A DNA stretch of 64,000 nucleotides. Origin: DAMCZI01 sp032095175 (lineage in GTDB: Bacteria; Bacillota; Clostridia; Clostridiales; Caloramatoraceae). Each line of letters begins with the position of its first letter. The first letter of the stretch is position 1. Made by a program: the position numbers and the translations under genes. Where the stretch lies: contig DAMCZI010000005.1 of assembly GCA_032095175.1 (NCBI GenBank), forward strand, positions 1-64,000, in the 5' to 3' direction. Below the pieces are notes generated by a model. That model was given only the letters and a program-made list of their open reading frames with translations. It did no database searches and had not been told where the DNA came from. Shown here one piece after another: positions 7,648 through 17,571 of the stretch.

Positions 7648-9210
7648 TTAGTTGTGGCATTTTTTTATCATCTTTAGATTCATATTCTCAAAGGCGCTTC
7701 TTATCAAATTACCGATATTTTGTATATCTTCCTCCACAGGTAATGATGGAAGCACAATGGTTTTAACATTTGTATTCAACTTCATATTACTATTGGTAAT
7801 AATCAAATCAACTTCTTCAAAATTTATATCACTGCTTAAGGATGATGGGAATGCTCCTATTATATCTATCTGTGATATGTTATTCTTGAGTATCTCCATT
7901 ATCAGTTTAACTTCAGCATAACTGTTATTGTAAATCACATAGGTTCTTAATGGGAGCTTGCTCCTCTCTATAGCCGCGGCAATATGAAGGGCTATATATC
8001 CAATTTCACCCTTTGATATATCATAATCATAAAACTTTTTTATTATAGGTGCAGACTTACTGGCAAGCTTAAATATCTCAGGGAAATTTCTTTCAACTTC
8101 ATCCTCTAGCGGATTATAAAAATCCAGTCCATAATTAATCTTGTTTGCAACAGATTTTAAATGATGGAATATGCCATTATAGAAGTTTTCCTTATCCCTT
8201 ATGTTGTACTGCTCGTAAACAAGCTTTGCAATTTCCCCTGTTATTTCTTTGTTTATTTCTAAAAAGTCATCTGCTATATTCCATTTCTTATTTTCTTTGT
8301 GCGTTTTAGATGCAACTATTATTCCAAAAAAATATCCTGCTTCATCCTCTGTAAGCTCAATCTGAAAGCTCTTTTCTATTGCCTCTGTTATTTTTGCCAT
8401 CATTTTATAATTATCAAGCTTTTTTAAATCCTCAAGGGTGTTTTCCCTCATGGTGCAATAATATCCCTTTTTAATTCGCATAATGTTTATTGAAAACTTT
8501 ATTCTTAATCGTTTAGCATCCTGTGGTACAAATTTAGCCCCAAATTCATGCTCTATTAAAGAAATAATTTGGCTTATCTTGTGCTCACTTACACCTTCAA
8601 AAAAATCACTGCTTTTAGAAAACAGATGCTTTATGAATTCACTATCAAAGGATTGCCCAGGCACATCATTTTCTGCGATATAGAGTCTTTCCTCCTGCTT
8701 TTCCTTTAATAGTATCCAGTCAAAGATAGCCCTTCTTATTCTTTTTTCTCCGCCCTCTATAACATATCCCTTCTGCTTGCTTCTTAAAACCTCAATCTCC
8801 CTTTCATGAAGCCATTTCCTAGCCTCTTCAAGATCCTTATAGACAGAAGGTCTGCTTATATAAAATTGATATTCCAAAGAGTTAATGGTTATCCTTCTCT
8901 TGTTTAAAAGCAAATAAAGTATATAAAGCTGTCTATCCTTAGAACCATAGCTGTTATTCTCCAGCTTTAATTCATTAATTTCTGTTATTACCTTTAGCTT
9001 TAAGGATTCATCCCCAATTACCGAGACTCCCACCCCTGATTTTCTGTTTAATTCAAGGTTCCTTTCAGAAAGGAACTTATCAACATCATTAAAATCATTT
9101 CTTATGGTCTTATAGGAAACATTTAATCTTTCTGCAATATCAGCAATTGTAATGTTATCCTGAGATTGAAGTAAAATTTTTGCTATTTGCAAGGTTCGAG
9201 TATGCAGCAT
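7648..9210 (-). CDS. PRD-domain transcriptional activator (BglG/LicR/MtlR type)
   Basis: A 520-residue regulator with two N-terminal helix-turn-helix regions (ITIADIAERLNVSYKTIRND near 20-40, ISRPSVYKDL near 110-120), two PTS-regulation domains and a C-terminal EIIB-like domain. PRD histidines are visible in FHHLKSVANKINYG near 345 and in GYIALHIAAAIER near 405. The EIIB-like part (TYVIYNNSYAEVKLI near 420) has no cysteine at the phosphorylation position, and no EIIA domain follows, unlike full LicR or MtlR. It lies between the epimerase-like and dipeptidase genes and most likely controls this PTS locus from the palindrome at 12564. AAAGGGGG lies eight bases before the ATG. Confidence 0.85.
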   Translation of the reverse strand: MLHTRTLQIAKILLQSQDNITIADIAERLNVSYKTIRNDFNDVDKFLSERNLELNRKSGVGVSVIGDESLKLKVITEINELKLENNSYGSKDRQLYILYLLLNKRRITINSLEYQFYISRPSVYKDLEEARKWLHEREIEVLRSKQKGYVIEGGEKRIRRAIFDWILLKEKQEERLYIAENDVPGQSFDSEFIKHLFSKSSDFFEGVSEHKISQIISLIEHEFGAKFVPQDAKRLRIKFSINIMRIKKGYYCTMRENTLEDLKKLDNYKMMAKITEAIEKSFQIELTEDEAGYFFGIIVASKTHKENKKWNIADDFLEINKEITGEIAKLVYEQYNIRDKENFYNGIFHHLKSVANKINYGLDFYNPLEDEVERNFPEIFKLASKSAPIIKKFYDYDISKGEIGYIALHIAAAIERSKLPLRTYVIYNNSYAEVKLIMEILKNNISQIDIIGAFPSSLSSDINFEEVDLIITNSNMKLNTNVKTIVLPSLPVEEDIQNIGNLIRSAFENMNLKMIKKCHN

Positions 9211-9233
9211 TGGCAGTGCCCCCTTTCTAAGGT

Positions 9234-10676
9234 TTAATTGCTTGTTAACCCCTTTATTGCTTCATAATAAATTTCAAGAGCTTTATATAAATTATTAATG
9301 TTGATACATTCATTTGGCTTATGGGAGTTTGGTTTATCCTCTTCAAAGGATGGACCAAAGCCTACACAGTTTTTCATAGTTCTTGCATAGCTAGCTGCTC
9401 CCTTTGTAAAAAGAAGAGCCTTTTTATTTGTTATCTTCTCATAGCTTTTGCTTAACTTATTAATTAGCTCACTATCTCCTGAAACATATAACAAATCCAA
9501 ATCCTTTATCACATTAAAACCCATTCCCGTTTTTTCAGCAACATCAGTTAATCTGTTTAATATACGCTTTTTATCTATACCCTTAGGATACCTAAAATCG
9601 AATCCAATTAAAAGCTTTTGGTTTAAAAATTCTACATATGCTAGATTACTTGTTGTTTTTCCAGTTTCAGCATCTTCATGGAAGAGTCCCATTCTTTCCC
9701 CATATATACTGTGGTTAAAATAACTATCAAGTATATTGATAATATAATTACCCTCTGAGTTTAATCCCTTAACATTTATAAAATCATCTACAAATTTAAA
9801 AATGGCATTTTCACCTTTATGGGGGTTCCTGCTTAGGGCAAATATACCTTCATACTCTATCTCTATCAAATTATCCGTCTTTCTAACACTAGAAGCTCTT
9901 TGAAGACAGCTTCTCAATCCATTAATATCCCTTGAATCAACATATATCTTAATATTTGAACACACTGCATCAATATTTAGCTCTGACTTAATCTGTACAA
10001 TATTATTAATTCCATCTAACTGCGGTTTTAATTCTTTTTCATATTCACACTTTATTATACCCTTTTCACAGTTAACAATCGGAAAGTCGCAGTCTGGTGA
10101 GAAACCCATATCTGGCATCTTATTGTGTTCAGAATAATATCTCATACATTCCCATGTAGTTTCCTCTGCTCCACCCAGTATTAATCTTATCTTTTTGTTT
10201 GATTTATAATTAAGCTCCTTTAAGACCTTCAAAATATAAAGACATCCCAGCACTGGTCCCTTATCATCATTAACCCCTCTGCCATACCAGAATCCATCTT
10301 TTTCTACCAATTCAAAGGGGTTTGTATTCCATTCACTACTATACTTTGCATCAACAGTATCCAGATGTCCTAATATACCAATTGTATCTTCCCCATCACC
10401 ATATTCAATATGCATTGCATAACCATCAAAATCTTCAACTTTAAAGCCTTCTCTAACAGCTATTTCTATTACCTTATCAAAACATTTTCTGATCCCTTTT
10501 CCAAAGGGAGCTCCTTGGCAGCTGGAATCTAGATCTCTAACAGAATTAATACTAATAAGTGTTTCAAGATCTCTTTTCATTTGACTCCTATAGCTATAAA
10601 GCCTTTCCATAAAACTTTTGTCAAAGGAACTGCTATAATTACAATCAACTTCATAAGTGTTGTTATTTTTCGCCAT
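9234..10676 (-). CDS. M20-family metallodipeptidase, PepV-like
   Basis: Zinc peptidase of 480 residues, cytosolic, probably cleaving dipeptides such as Xaa-His. The metal-binding motifs are in order: GILGHLDTVDA near residue 103, GRGVNDDKGP near 132, GGAEETTWECM near 168 (catalytic Glu pair) and SPDCDF near 193. The last ligand is in NSHKPNE near 450. The lid domain typical of PepV lies between residues about 210 and 350. It follows the EIICB gene after a family C repeat and is followed by the PRD regulator 23 bases later. A peptidase inside a sugar PTS locus is unusual and could mean that the imported compound carries an amide or amino-acid group. Confidence 0.85.
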   Translation of the reverse strand: MAKNNNTYEVDCNYSSSFDKSFMERLYSYRSQMKRDLETLISINSVRDLDSSCQGAPFGKGIRKCFDKVIEIAVREGFKVEDFDGYAMHIEYGDGEDTIGILGHLDTVDAKYSSEWNTNPFELVEKDGFWYGRGVNDDKGPVLGCLYILKVLKELNYKSNKKIRLILGGAEETTWECMRYYSEHNKMPDMGFSPDCDFPIVNCEKGIIKCEYEKELKPQLDGINNIVQIKSELNIDAVCSNIKIYVDSRDINGLRSCLQRASSVRKTDNLIEIEYEGIFALSRNPHKGENAIFKFVDDFINVKGLNSEGNYIINILDSYFNHSIYGERMGLFHEDAETGKTTSNLAYVEFLNQKLLIGFDFRYPKGIDKKRILNRLTDVAEKTGMGFNVIKDLDLLYVSGDSELINKLSKSYEKITNKKALLFTKGAASYARTMKNCVGFGPSFEEDKPNSHKPNECININNLYKALEIYYEAIKGLTSN

Positions 10677-10760
10677 ACAACCACCCTTATATTAATTCTT
10701 TTTTAAACGCAACATGGGGTTAGCGGTAATACCGCTAACTCCCACTTGCATAGTCTCATC

Positions 10761-10880
10761 TATATGTTTCGCCTAAATGATTCTACATTGCTTGACCATA
10801 AACATTTATACAAAATCATATTCCTTGATTCATAAATCGCAATGTACATTATTAAAATCTTTATTGCGATTTATATATTA
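10761..10880. repeat. Family C two-hairpin repeat
   Basis: First stem TTTCGCCTAAATG / CATTTATACAAAA, conserved spacer TCATATTCCTTGATTC, second stem ATAAATCGCAAT / ATTGCGATTTAT. It lies between the EIICB and dipeptidase genes. Confidence 0.9.
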
Positions 10881-10906
10881 AGTCAATTTTCAATACTATT
10901 ATAAGC

Positions 10907-12496
10907 TTAGTTTATTCCAAGTACATCCTTTACCTGCGATGCAACAGTTATTACTCTCGGTCCATATATAATCTGGAAGCTTTTTTTACTTCTAACTACA
11001 CCATGAGCCTCAAGGTTTGAAGTCCATTCAGCATCACTTGCAACAAGTGCTTCATTCTTAACTATTACTCTAAGTCTGGTTGCACAGTTTGTAACATCAT
11101 CGATGTTATCAGCTCCGCCAAAAGCTTCAACTATTCTTTCAGGAAGCTTTCCTTTGTTTTCCTTCTTTTCAGCTACCTTTTCGTTGTAGTCACTCTTTTT
11201 GTAAAGTTTTATTTCATTTTCATCATCGCCACGACCTGGTGTCTTTAGGTTAAGCTTTAATATTAATGCTCTGAATATGAAATAGTATAGTGCAAAGTAT
11301 ATAGGAACAAGTATTAACAATGACCAAGCATGTACCTTTTGCATCTGGAATAGGTTCGGAATCATGAAGAACAATGCATGTCCATTGATTGATACCTTCG
11401 ATATTTCAGTTAAAACATATGCAAGTCCTGCTAATGGTGCATGTACAAGGAAGTAAAGTATTGGACTTACAAACAAGAATGTATACTCAATTGGTTCTGA
11501 TATACCAACAAACATTAATGTTAGTGCTGCTGGAAGTACTAATGATGCAACCTTCTTTTTATTTTCAGGTTTAGCTGTCTTATATATTGCATAAGCTGCT
11601 CCTGGAAGTCCTCCAAGCTGGAACAGTATTCTACCTGATGTAAAGTTTCTTGTTATATATCCAAGAGCTCCTGCTGATGCAGCTTGACCGTTCATTATAT
11701 TTCTAACTCCCTCATATACAACACCATCAATAGTCATTGTACCACCAACACGTGTATACTCTATTGGGAATGCTATTAAGTGATGTATACCAAATGGAAG
11801 AAGCAATTTATCAGCTGTTCCAAATAGGAATGTACCAAAAAGTCCTGAAGTTGTTATTAACTTTGTTATAGCCTGTAATCCTGCTGCAAAGAATGGCCAT
11901 ATATAGTAAGTTGCAACTGATAATGGGATTACAAACAATGTTATTAATATTATTACAAATCTTGGGCCGCTGAAGAATGAGAATGCGCCCTTAAATTCCT
12001 TCTCACACCACTTGTTGTGTATGAATGAAGTTGTTATACCTGTTATAATTCCGCTAAATATGCCCATATCAAATGTGAATATTCCTGCTATTTTTGTCCA
12101 TAATGCATTAAAGTTCTGAGCCTTTTGTAGTGTGTATCCAAGATTCTTAGTTAAGTTCTCAACACTTGTTGTATCTGCGTTCCAACCATGTGCCCCTGCA
12201 AATGTACTAATACAAGTATTGAATGCAAAGAACATTACTAGTCCGCCAAAGGCTGCCCAACCCTTTTCCTTTTTTGCCAATCCAAAGGAAATACCTACTG
12301 CAAACCAAAATGGTAAAAACCTCATTACCATAAATCCTATGCTTTCAAACATTGAAAACAGAGTATGAAGAAATGTTTTAGGAGTTAAAATGTAGTTTGT
12401 GAATGCACTTCCGATTCCAACATAAAAACCAACAATTACGAATAAAATTACTGGTATCATCATTGCACCGGCAAATTTTTGAATTTTACCCTTCAT
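10907..12496 (-). CDS. PTS EIICB permease, glucose/maltose family (MalX-like)
   Basis: Sugar-transporting membrane subunit of 529 residues, ten or so membrane segments (EIIC, residues 1-410), then a linker and EIIB. The EIIC signature GISEPIEYTFLFVSP near residue 345 is diagnostic of the family, with a preceding LPFGIHHLIAFP near 222. The phosphorylated cysteine is in DDVTNCATRLRV near residue 475. The family takes glucose, maltose or other alpha-glucosides; the actual sugar here is unknown. It lacks an EIIA, which the protein at 5148 would supply. The start follows TTGGAGG seven bases upstream. A palindrome overlapping a -35 region upstream suggests control by the PRD regulator. Confidence 0.9.
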   Translation of the reverse strand: MKGKIQKFAGAMMIPVILFVIVGFYVGIGSAFTNYILTPKTFLHTLFSMFESIGFMVMRFLPFWFAVGISFGLAKKEKGWAAFGGLVMFFAFNTCISTFAGAHGWNADTTSVENLTKNLGYTLQKAQNFNALWTKIAGIFTFDMGIFSGIITGITTSFIHNKWCEKEFKGAFSFFSGPRFVIILITLFVIPLSVATYYIWPFFAAGLQAITKLITTSGLFGTFLFGTADKLLLPFGIHHLIAFPIEYTRVGGTMTIDGVVYEGVRNIMNGQAASAGALGYITRNFTSGRILFQLGGLPGAAYAIYKTAKPENKKKVASLVLPAALTLMFVGISEPIEYTFLFVSPILYFLVHAPLAGLAYVLTEISKVSINGHALFFMIPNLFQMQKVHAWSLLILVPIYFALYYFIFRALILKLNLKTPGRGDDENEIKLYKKSDYNEKVAEKKENKGKLPERIVEAFGGADNIDDVTNCATRLRVIVKNEALVASDAEWTSNLEAHGVVRSKKSFQIIYGPRVITVASQVKDVLGIN

Positions 12497-12555
12497 ATTA
12501 TAACCTCCAATCGATTTTGTATAATTCTATTTTAAAGCATTTAACTCTCATATTA

Positions 12556-12587
12556 ATTATAAAAATTTCCACAATATTATGGGAATT
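12556..12587 (-). promoter_or_regulatory. Candidate activator site and -10 of the PTS locus
   Basis: A TATAAT (minus strand, 12556-12561) has no recognisable -35. The -35 region is instead covered by an imperfect 24-bp palindrome at 12564-12587 with AATTTCC / GGGAATT ends. This layout suits activation by the PRD regulator. Confidence 0.4.
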
Positions 12588-12640
12588 GCTTAACTATTAA
12601 GAATATAATAAAACTCTACTTCTATATTTTCATTATACAC

Positions 12641-12687
12641 AAAAACCCCCGGCATATTATTTTACATTTTAATATGATGGAGGTTTA
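12641..12687 (-). terminator. Terminator of the M3 oligopeptidase gene
   Basis: On the minus strand AAACCTCCATCATATTA pairs with TAATATGCCGGGGGTTT, followed by a T-run. It lies 40 bases past the peptidase stop. Confidence 0.7.
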
Positions 12688-12727
12688 TAATATAATAGTA
12701 TTTTTATAATCTATATAAATAATTCAT

Positions 12728-14422
12728 TTATCTTAATTGTTCTTCAACATCAATTACCCATTTACCAATAGATTCAACAATCTCTTTAATACTTCCCTCT
12801 TCAAAAGGATTTTTTAAGTTCCCTATCTTTACAATCTCTATAAAAGGTCTGCTTCCACCTGTTCTACACACTTTCATATAATCTTGCCAAGCCTCTTCTC
12901 TATTTTTCTTAGCTTTATTCCAAAAATCAAATGCTTCAACCTGGGCTAATGCATAATCAATATAGTAAAAAGGTCCCCAGAAAATATGAGATTGGCGCAG
13001 CCAATATGCACCTTTATCAAGGAATTCATTCTCTTCATAATCTCTATATGGAAGATACTTCTTTTCTAGCTCTCTCCAGAAATTATTTCTCTCTTCAGGT
13101 GTTGCCTCAGGTTTCTCATAAACAAAATGCTGAAACTCGTCAACTACAGCAATATATGCTACCAGACATAATGCATTACACATATGAGAGAACATGTATT
13201 TTTCTGCATCTTCACCAAAAAAGTCTTTTACCCATGGTTCAGTTAAAAACTCCATACTCATAGAATGAATTTCACTTACATCTTCAGATGCCATACAATA
13301 CTCTGGCATCTCATAATTTTTGCATAGATAATTTTGAAAAGCATGTCCAACTTCGTGGGTAATTACATTAAAATCATCAATAGTTCCTTTATACAAAGAG
13401 TATATAAATGGTGCTTTATATTTAGGCATATACTCGCAGTATCCGCCTTCTTCTTTCTCATGCCTGTTCTCAATATCAATAAGACCTCTTTCAACCATAC
13501 ACTTAAAAAACTCATCTGTTTCTGCTGATAAATCTTCATACATATTTAATGCTTTCTTTATAATCGAATCAACGTTTCCTCTTAACTTAGCGTTACCATT
13601 TAAAAAATGTACCGTTTCATCATAATATTTCATCTTTTCTATTCCAAGCCTTTTAGCTTGTCTTCTTATAAGTTCCTTATTTAGTGGTACAACATAATCT
13701 AATATCTGCTTTCTAAATTTAGCTACCATATCCTTATCGTAGCCAATTCTGTTCATACGTGCATATCCCATATCAACAAAGTTCTTATAACCCATTTTTA
13801 GAGCCATCTTATGCCTTAATTTCACAAGCCTATCAAATAGATTTTGCATCTCTTTTTCATGCTCTTTATATAATTCTGTTTGAGCTTCATATGCTCTTTT
13901 CCTCATAAGTCTATCCTGAGAATCTATATAGGGATCAAAATCCCATATTCCAAGCTCTTCTCCTTCAAAATTTTTCTTAAAAGAATCAACTAAATTAACA
14001 TATTCTGTTATTAGTTTTTTCTCTTGCTGCAGCTCTTCTATTATTTCATCAGAAACACACTTCATCTTCATTTCTGCTAAATTAAACAGCTGATCTCCAT
14101 ATTTTTCTCTAAGCATTTCTTTGAATTTTGAGCTGTCTAGGGCTTTATAATATTCACATACTAATCCATCAAAAATAGGCTCTGCTTCATCATAATAATC
14201 ATTTTCTTTAATATAAAACTCTTTATTTACTCCTAAATTTTTTCTTATTTCGCTTAGAACCTTCATCGATGTAAATTCATTTCGTAAAGCATTAGTCTCA
14301 CTTATAATTAGACACTGCTCTTCAAAAGAATTTGCATTATTGAATTTATTTATTAATATATAAAATTTATCTTGGATTTCCCTTATATCTGCTCTTTCAT
14401 ATTTAAAATCTCCAAATTTCAT
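12728..14422 (-). CDS. M3-family oligoendopeptidase
   Basis: Cytosolic zinc oligopeptidase of 564 residues (PepF/thimet type) that trims medium-length peptides. The active site VITHEVGHAFQNYL (HExxH) lies near residue 350, and the third ligand Glu is in SEDVSEIHSMSMEFL about 25 residues later. The rest is helical, as usual for M3 enzymes. I start at 14422, where GGGGGAT is nine bases upstream; a 19-residue extension is possible but has a poorer site, and 564 residues is the normal length of this subfamily. It appears monocistronic, with a terminator downstream. Confidence 0.9.
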   Translation of the reverse strand: MKFGDFKYERADIREIQDKFYILINKFNNANSFEEQCLIISETNALRNEFTSMKVLSEIRKNLGVNKEFYIKENDYYDEAEPIFDGLVCEYYKALDSSKFKEMLREKYGDQLFNLAEMKMKCVSDEIIEELQQEKKLITEYVNLVDSFKKNFEGEELGIWDFDPYIDSQDRLMRKRAYEAQTELYKEHEKEMQNLFDRLVKLRHKMALKMGYKNFVDMGYARMNRIGYDKDMVAKFRKQILDYVVPLNKELIRRQAKRLGIEKMKYYDETVHFLNGNAKLRGNVDSIIKKALNMYEDLSAETDEFFKCMVERGLIDIENRHEKEEGGYCEYMPKYKAPFIYSLYKGTIDDFNVITHEVGHAFQNYLCKNYEMPEYCMASEDVSEIHSMSMEFLTEPWVKDFFGEDAEKYMFSHMCNALCLVAYIAVVDEFQHFVYEKPEATPEERNNFWRELEKKYLPYRDYEENEFLDKGAYWLRQSHIFWGPFYYIDYALAQVEAFDFWNKAKKNREEAWQDYMKVCRTGGSRPFIEIVKIGNLKNPFEEGSIKEIVESIGKWVIDVEEQLR

Positions 14423-14579
14423 AATCTTAAATCCCCCATATTCAAAATTTAGAATAATTCTCCCCATTTTACCCTTCATTTTAAATTATCTATAATCCCC
14501 CTTATCTTCATTATACCAAAGACTCATTCTTTTTAAACTTTCACTTATAAGATTTATATTTTCTATCCTAGCTATACTA

Positions 14580-14615
14580 AAGGAGCTGCCTTTACTGTAA
14601 GACAACTCCCCTTTA
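14580..14615 (-). terminator. Terminator of the guanylyltransferase gene
   Basis: On the minus strand GGAGTTGTC and GGCAGCTCC form a nine-pair stem (two G-U pairs) around a ten-base loop, followed by TTTAG. The T-run is weak. Confidence 0.55.
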
Positions 14616-14616
14616 T

Positions 14617-15681
14617 TTACATAAACCTCTCAAACTCATCCTGCTTTGACATTCTCTTTACAAGTTCCTTTATATCCTGGCATCTGTCCTTTGGACATAC
14701 AAGAAGCACATCATTTGTGTCAACGATAAGCATATCCTTAAGTCCAATCCCTGCAACAAGCCTCTTTTCTCCCAATATAGTTGTATTGCTTACATCGAGG
14801 AGGCTTACTTCCTTAGCTGATATAACGTTGTTGTTTTCATCAGGGCTTAGAAATCTTTCCATTGATGTAAAGCTTCCTATATCATCCCATAAAAAGCTTG
14901 TTTCAAGAACCACTGCCCGATGGGTTCTCTGCATAACTCCAAAATCTATCGATATACCATCTATATTGCCATACTCCTCATTGACTACCCTTTCTTCATC
15001 ATCAGTACCAAGAGCTTCATATATTCTTATAAGACTTTTATACAAATCCGGGAGGTATTTTTTTATTTCTCTGAGCAAGCGATCTGCTCTCCATACAAAC
15101 ATGCCACTGTTCCAAAAATAGTTCCCTTTTTCTAGAAAGCTTTTAGCAACATCAACATTTGGCTTTTCAACAAATCTCTTTACCTTGTATGCACCCTTTT
15201 GTAACTCTTCCCCTCTCTCAATATACCCATATCCAGATTCAGGTCTTGTTGGATTTATGCCCATTGTAACAAGGTAGTCCCCATCCCCTGCAATATCTAT
15301 TGCTGCCTTTAATGTATCTTCAAAATTCTCCTGTCCAATTATAACATGGTCAGATGGAAGTACAACCATAATAGCATCAAAATCCCTCTTTAAAAGCTTA
15401 ACTGCAGCAAGGCCTATACATGAAGCGGTCTCCTTATTTGCAGGCTCTTTAAATATGTTCTCCTCTTTTATATCCAGCATATTCTGGATTATAGGCACAT
15501 AGGTCTTATTAGTCACAATACATGTTTTGTCCATTGAAACTATATTTAACATTCTATCTATCGTACACTCAATCATCGTCTTATCGCCAACAGTCTTCAA
15601 AAATTGCTTGGGTAAGCTCTTCCTAGACTTTGGCCAAAACCTGGAGCCTAAGCCACCTGACATTATAACTGTATACACCAT
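14617..15681 (-). CDS. manC: Mannose-1-phosphate guanylyltransferase
   Basis: Makes GDP-mannose from mannose 1-phosphate and GTP for cell-surface glycans. The protein of 354 residues opens with VYTVIMSGGLGSRFWPKSR, the nucleotide-binding loop, followed by PKQFL. VVLPSDHVI near residue 100 and FVEKPNVDVAKSFL near 160 (sugar-binding FVEKP) complete the signature, and WNSGMFVW follows. It lacks the isomerase half of bifunctional ManC/AlgA, as is normal for the short form. I start at 15681, seven bases after GGGGTGAT; that ribosome site lies inside a family D hairpin. It could work with the phosphohexomutase at 1266. Confidence 0.88.
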   Translation of the reverse strand: MVYTVIMSGGLGSRFWPKSRKSLPKQFLKTVGDKTMIECTIDRMLNIVSMDKTCIVTNKTYVPIIQNMLDIKEENIFKEPANKETASCIGLAAVKLLKRDFDAIMVVLPSDHVIIGQENFEDTLKAAIDIAGDGDYLVTMGINPTRPESGYGYIERGEELQKGAYKVKRFVEKPNVDVAKSFLEKGNYFWNSGMFVWRADRLLREIKKYLPDLYKSLIRIYEALGTDDEERVVNEEYGNIDGISIDFGVMQRTHRAVVLETSFLWDDIGSFTSMERFLSPDENNNVISAKEVSLLDVSNTTILGEKRLVAGIGLKDMLIVDTNDVLLVCPKDRCQDIKELVKRMSKQDEFERFM

Positions 15682-15683
15682 AA

Positions 15684-15722
15684 AAAATATCACCCCGCAT
15701 ATCCATAATATGCAGGGTAATT
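15684..15722 (-). promoter_or_regulatory. Family D hairpin covering the manC ribosome-binding site
   Basis: On the minus strand ACCCTGCATAT pairs with ATATGCGGGGT around TATGG. The 3' arm contains GGGGTGAT, the ribosome site of the guanylyltransferase. Related hairpins occur at 29943-29985 and 41594-41634. It may act as terminator read-through control or restrict translation. Confidence 0.6.
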
Positions 15723-15780
15723 TCATTAGGTACCATTATATAACCATTCTAGATTTCTTTAATATTAACTAATTGAAAAC

Positions 15781-17571
15781 CTAGTCCCCAAAATCATACC
15801 ATTTTTTTTGAGCCAAATACATCTTCCTATAATTAGAATCAAAGGACATTAGTTCATCATGGGAACCTTCCTCAACTATGCAGCCATTATCCAAAACAAC
15901 TATTCTATCTACGCTGTTAGTTATCCCCAATCTGTGGGTAATTATTATGGCTGTTTTATTAGAAGCTACTTTCTTTATGGATTTGTATATACTCGATTCC
16001 ATTTCAGGATCAATCGCAGCAGTTGGTTCATCTAAAATCAAAACATCATTCTGCTTATAAAACGCCCTTGCAATGGCCAATCTTTGCCATTGTCCTCCTG
16101 ATAAATCTATCCCCCCAAATTCGGTGGATAAAATAGTATTTAATCCTTCATCAAACTCTTTTATATTCATTTCACAATTCTCTAACGCAGCTATTATTCT
16201 TTTTCTATCTATCTTCTTATGTAAATCAGAAATAGCAATATTATCTTCAAATGAAAATTTATATCTATTAAAATTTTGCATGACTCCTGAGTTATTATGG
16301 CATATATCATTTAAATTTTTATTATTAATTATGGTCTCATCATATTTAATAGTCCCACTGCTTGGTGGATAAAATCCAAAAATAAGTTTTGCAAGAGTTG
16401 ATTTCCCTGCTCCATTCATACCAACAATCGCTAGGGTTTCACCCTTTCTTATTTTTAAGTTTATATTATTTAATACCTTCACTTCCTGGTTAGGGTAGGA
16501 AAAGCTCACATTTGCTAAACTAATTTCAGAATTCAAAATAACAGGAGAAGTACTTTTCGCTTCTTCCGGCAGGGTCATATATTTAACATAATTACTAACA
16601 TATCCAATATTGTTTGAAATTGATTCTATATGATAGAAAATCAATTCTTCTAAAAGCATGAACATATAGCTAATTGTTGAAAGAACAGCTGCAAAGCTTC
16701 CCTGGCTAATGCGATTGTTAATTAGCAAATGAGTAAGTAATACTATAATACAAATATAAGCCGTTAAGGAAAAAAGTCTTAACAATCCTTCCTTTATTGC
16801 GATTTTCTTTTCAGAAATCCATTTTAGCTCTAATACTTTATTCAAACAACTCTTGTATCTAGTATATAGGTAAGGAAACAAGCCTAATAATCGTGTTTCT
16901 TTATAAAAATCCTTCGCTGTTATAGCATCTTCCAAACTTTCAAGCTCTCTGAGCTTCGGACCAGATTCATCGGCTAATTCGCTGAAAATTTTTATTCTGA
17001 ACATTTGATTTATTATCGTCGGTATAAAGATAATAGGTAATGTTAAAGCCAATACTGGATAGATGCGATAAAAGAACACTGTTAAGTATAGTAAACCTGG
17101 TAAATAGAAAGTAAAAATAAGTATAATAATAAACAATAAATCTGTAGATGCATCTGCACCTTCTCTAGCCTTTTGCAAATCATCCAATATTTTAGTATTT
17201 TCAAAAGCATATGGTCTAAGTCTTTTGGATTTATTATGTAAATTCAAAAGTGCAGTTTCTTTAATTCTTCCTTCAACTAAATTAGTAAAACCATTGTTTA
17301 ATCCATTAAGAAACATAGATAAAGCAATTACAACTATTAGAAGAATTAAGGATTCTCGTAAATTATTTGATATATACTTTTCATCTATACTTATTTTAAC
17401 AGCATCAAAAAATATCTGAAGTCTTTGTGCAATTAAACCATATGATAATCCTTGTATTAAGCTAAGGGTCATACTTGTTATTAATATGGCTGGGTTTGCC
17501 TTAAAATTACTAGAAAATATATACAAAATCGTTTTAGATATTGGTAACTTTTTTTCAACATTCAAATTCAT
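15781..17571 (-). CDS. ABC exporter half-transporter (permease-ATPase fusion), second of pair 1
   Basis: A 596-residue protein with six membrane helices (residues about 20-330) fused to an ATPase domain. Walker A GMNGAGKST lies near 381, the signature LSGGQWQRLAIARA near 488, Walker B VLILDEPTAAIDP just after, and the switch His in ITHRLG near 540. It overlaps the preceding ABC gene by four bases (ATGA), so the two are translationally coupled and should form a heterodimer. Substrate unknown: there is no peptidase C39 domain, so double-glycine leader cleavage is not expected. The manC start lies 100 bases downstream. Confidence 0.88.
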   Translation of the reverse strand: MNLNVEKKLPISKTILYIFSSNFKANPAILITSMTLSLIQGLSYGLIAQRLQIFFDAVKISIDEKYISNNLRESLILLIVVIALSMFLNGLNNGFTNLVEGRIKETALLNLHNKSKRLRPYAFENTKILDDLQKAREGADASTDLLFIIILIFTFYLPGLLYLTVFFYRIYPVLALTLPIIFIPTIINQMFRIKIFSELADESGPKLRELESLEDAITAKDFYKETRLLGLFPYLYTRYKSCLNKVLELKWISEKKIAIKEGLLRLFSLTAYICIIVLLTHLLINNRISQGSFAAVLSTISYMFMLLEELIFYHIESISNNIGYVSNYVKYMTLPEEAKSTSPVILNSEISLANVSFSYPNQEVKVLNNINLKIRKGETLAIVGMNGAGKSTLAKLIFGFYPPSSGTIKYDETIINNKNLNDICHNNSGVMQNFNRYKFSFEDNIAISDLHKKIDRKRIIAALENCEMNIKEFDEGLNTILSTEFGGIDLSGGQWQRLAIARAFYKQNDVLILDEPTAAIDPEMESSIYKSIKKVASNKTAIIITHRLGITNSVDRIVVLDNGCIVEEGSHDELMSFDSNYRKMYLAQKKWYDFGD

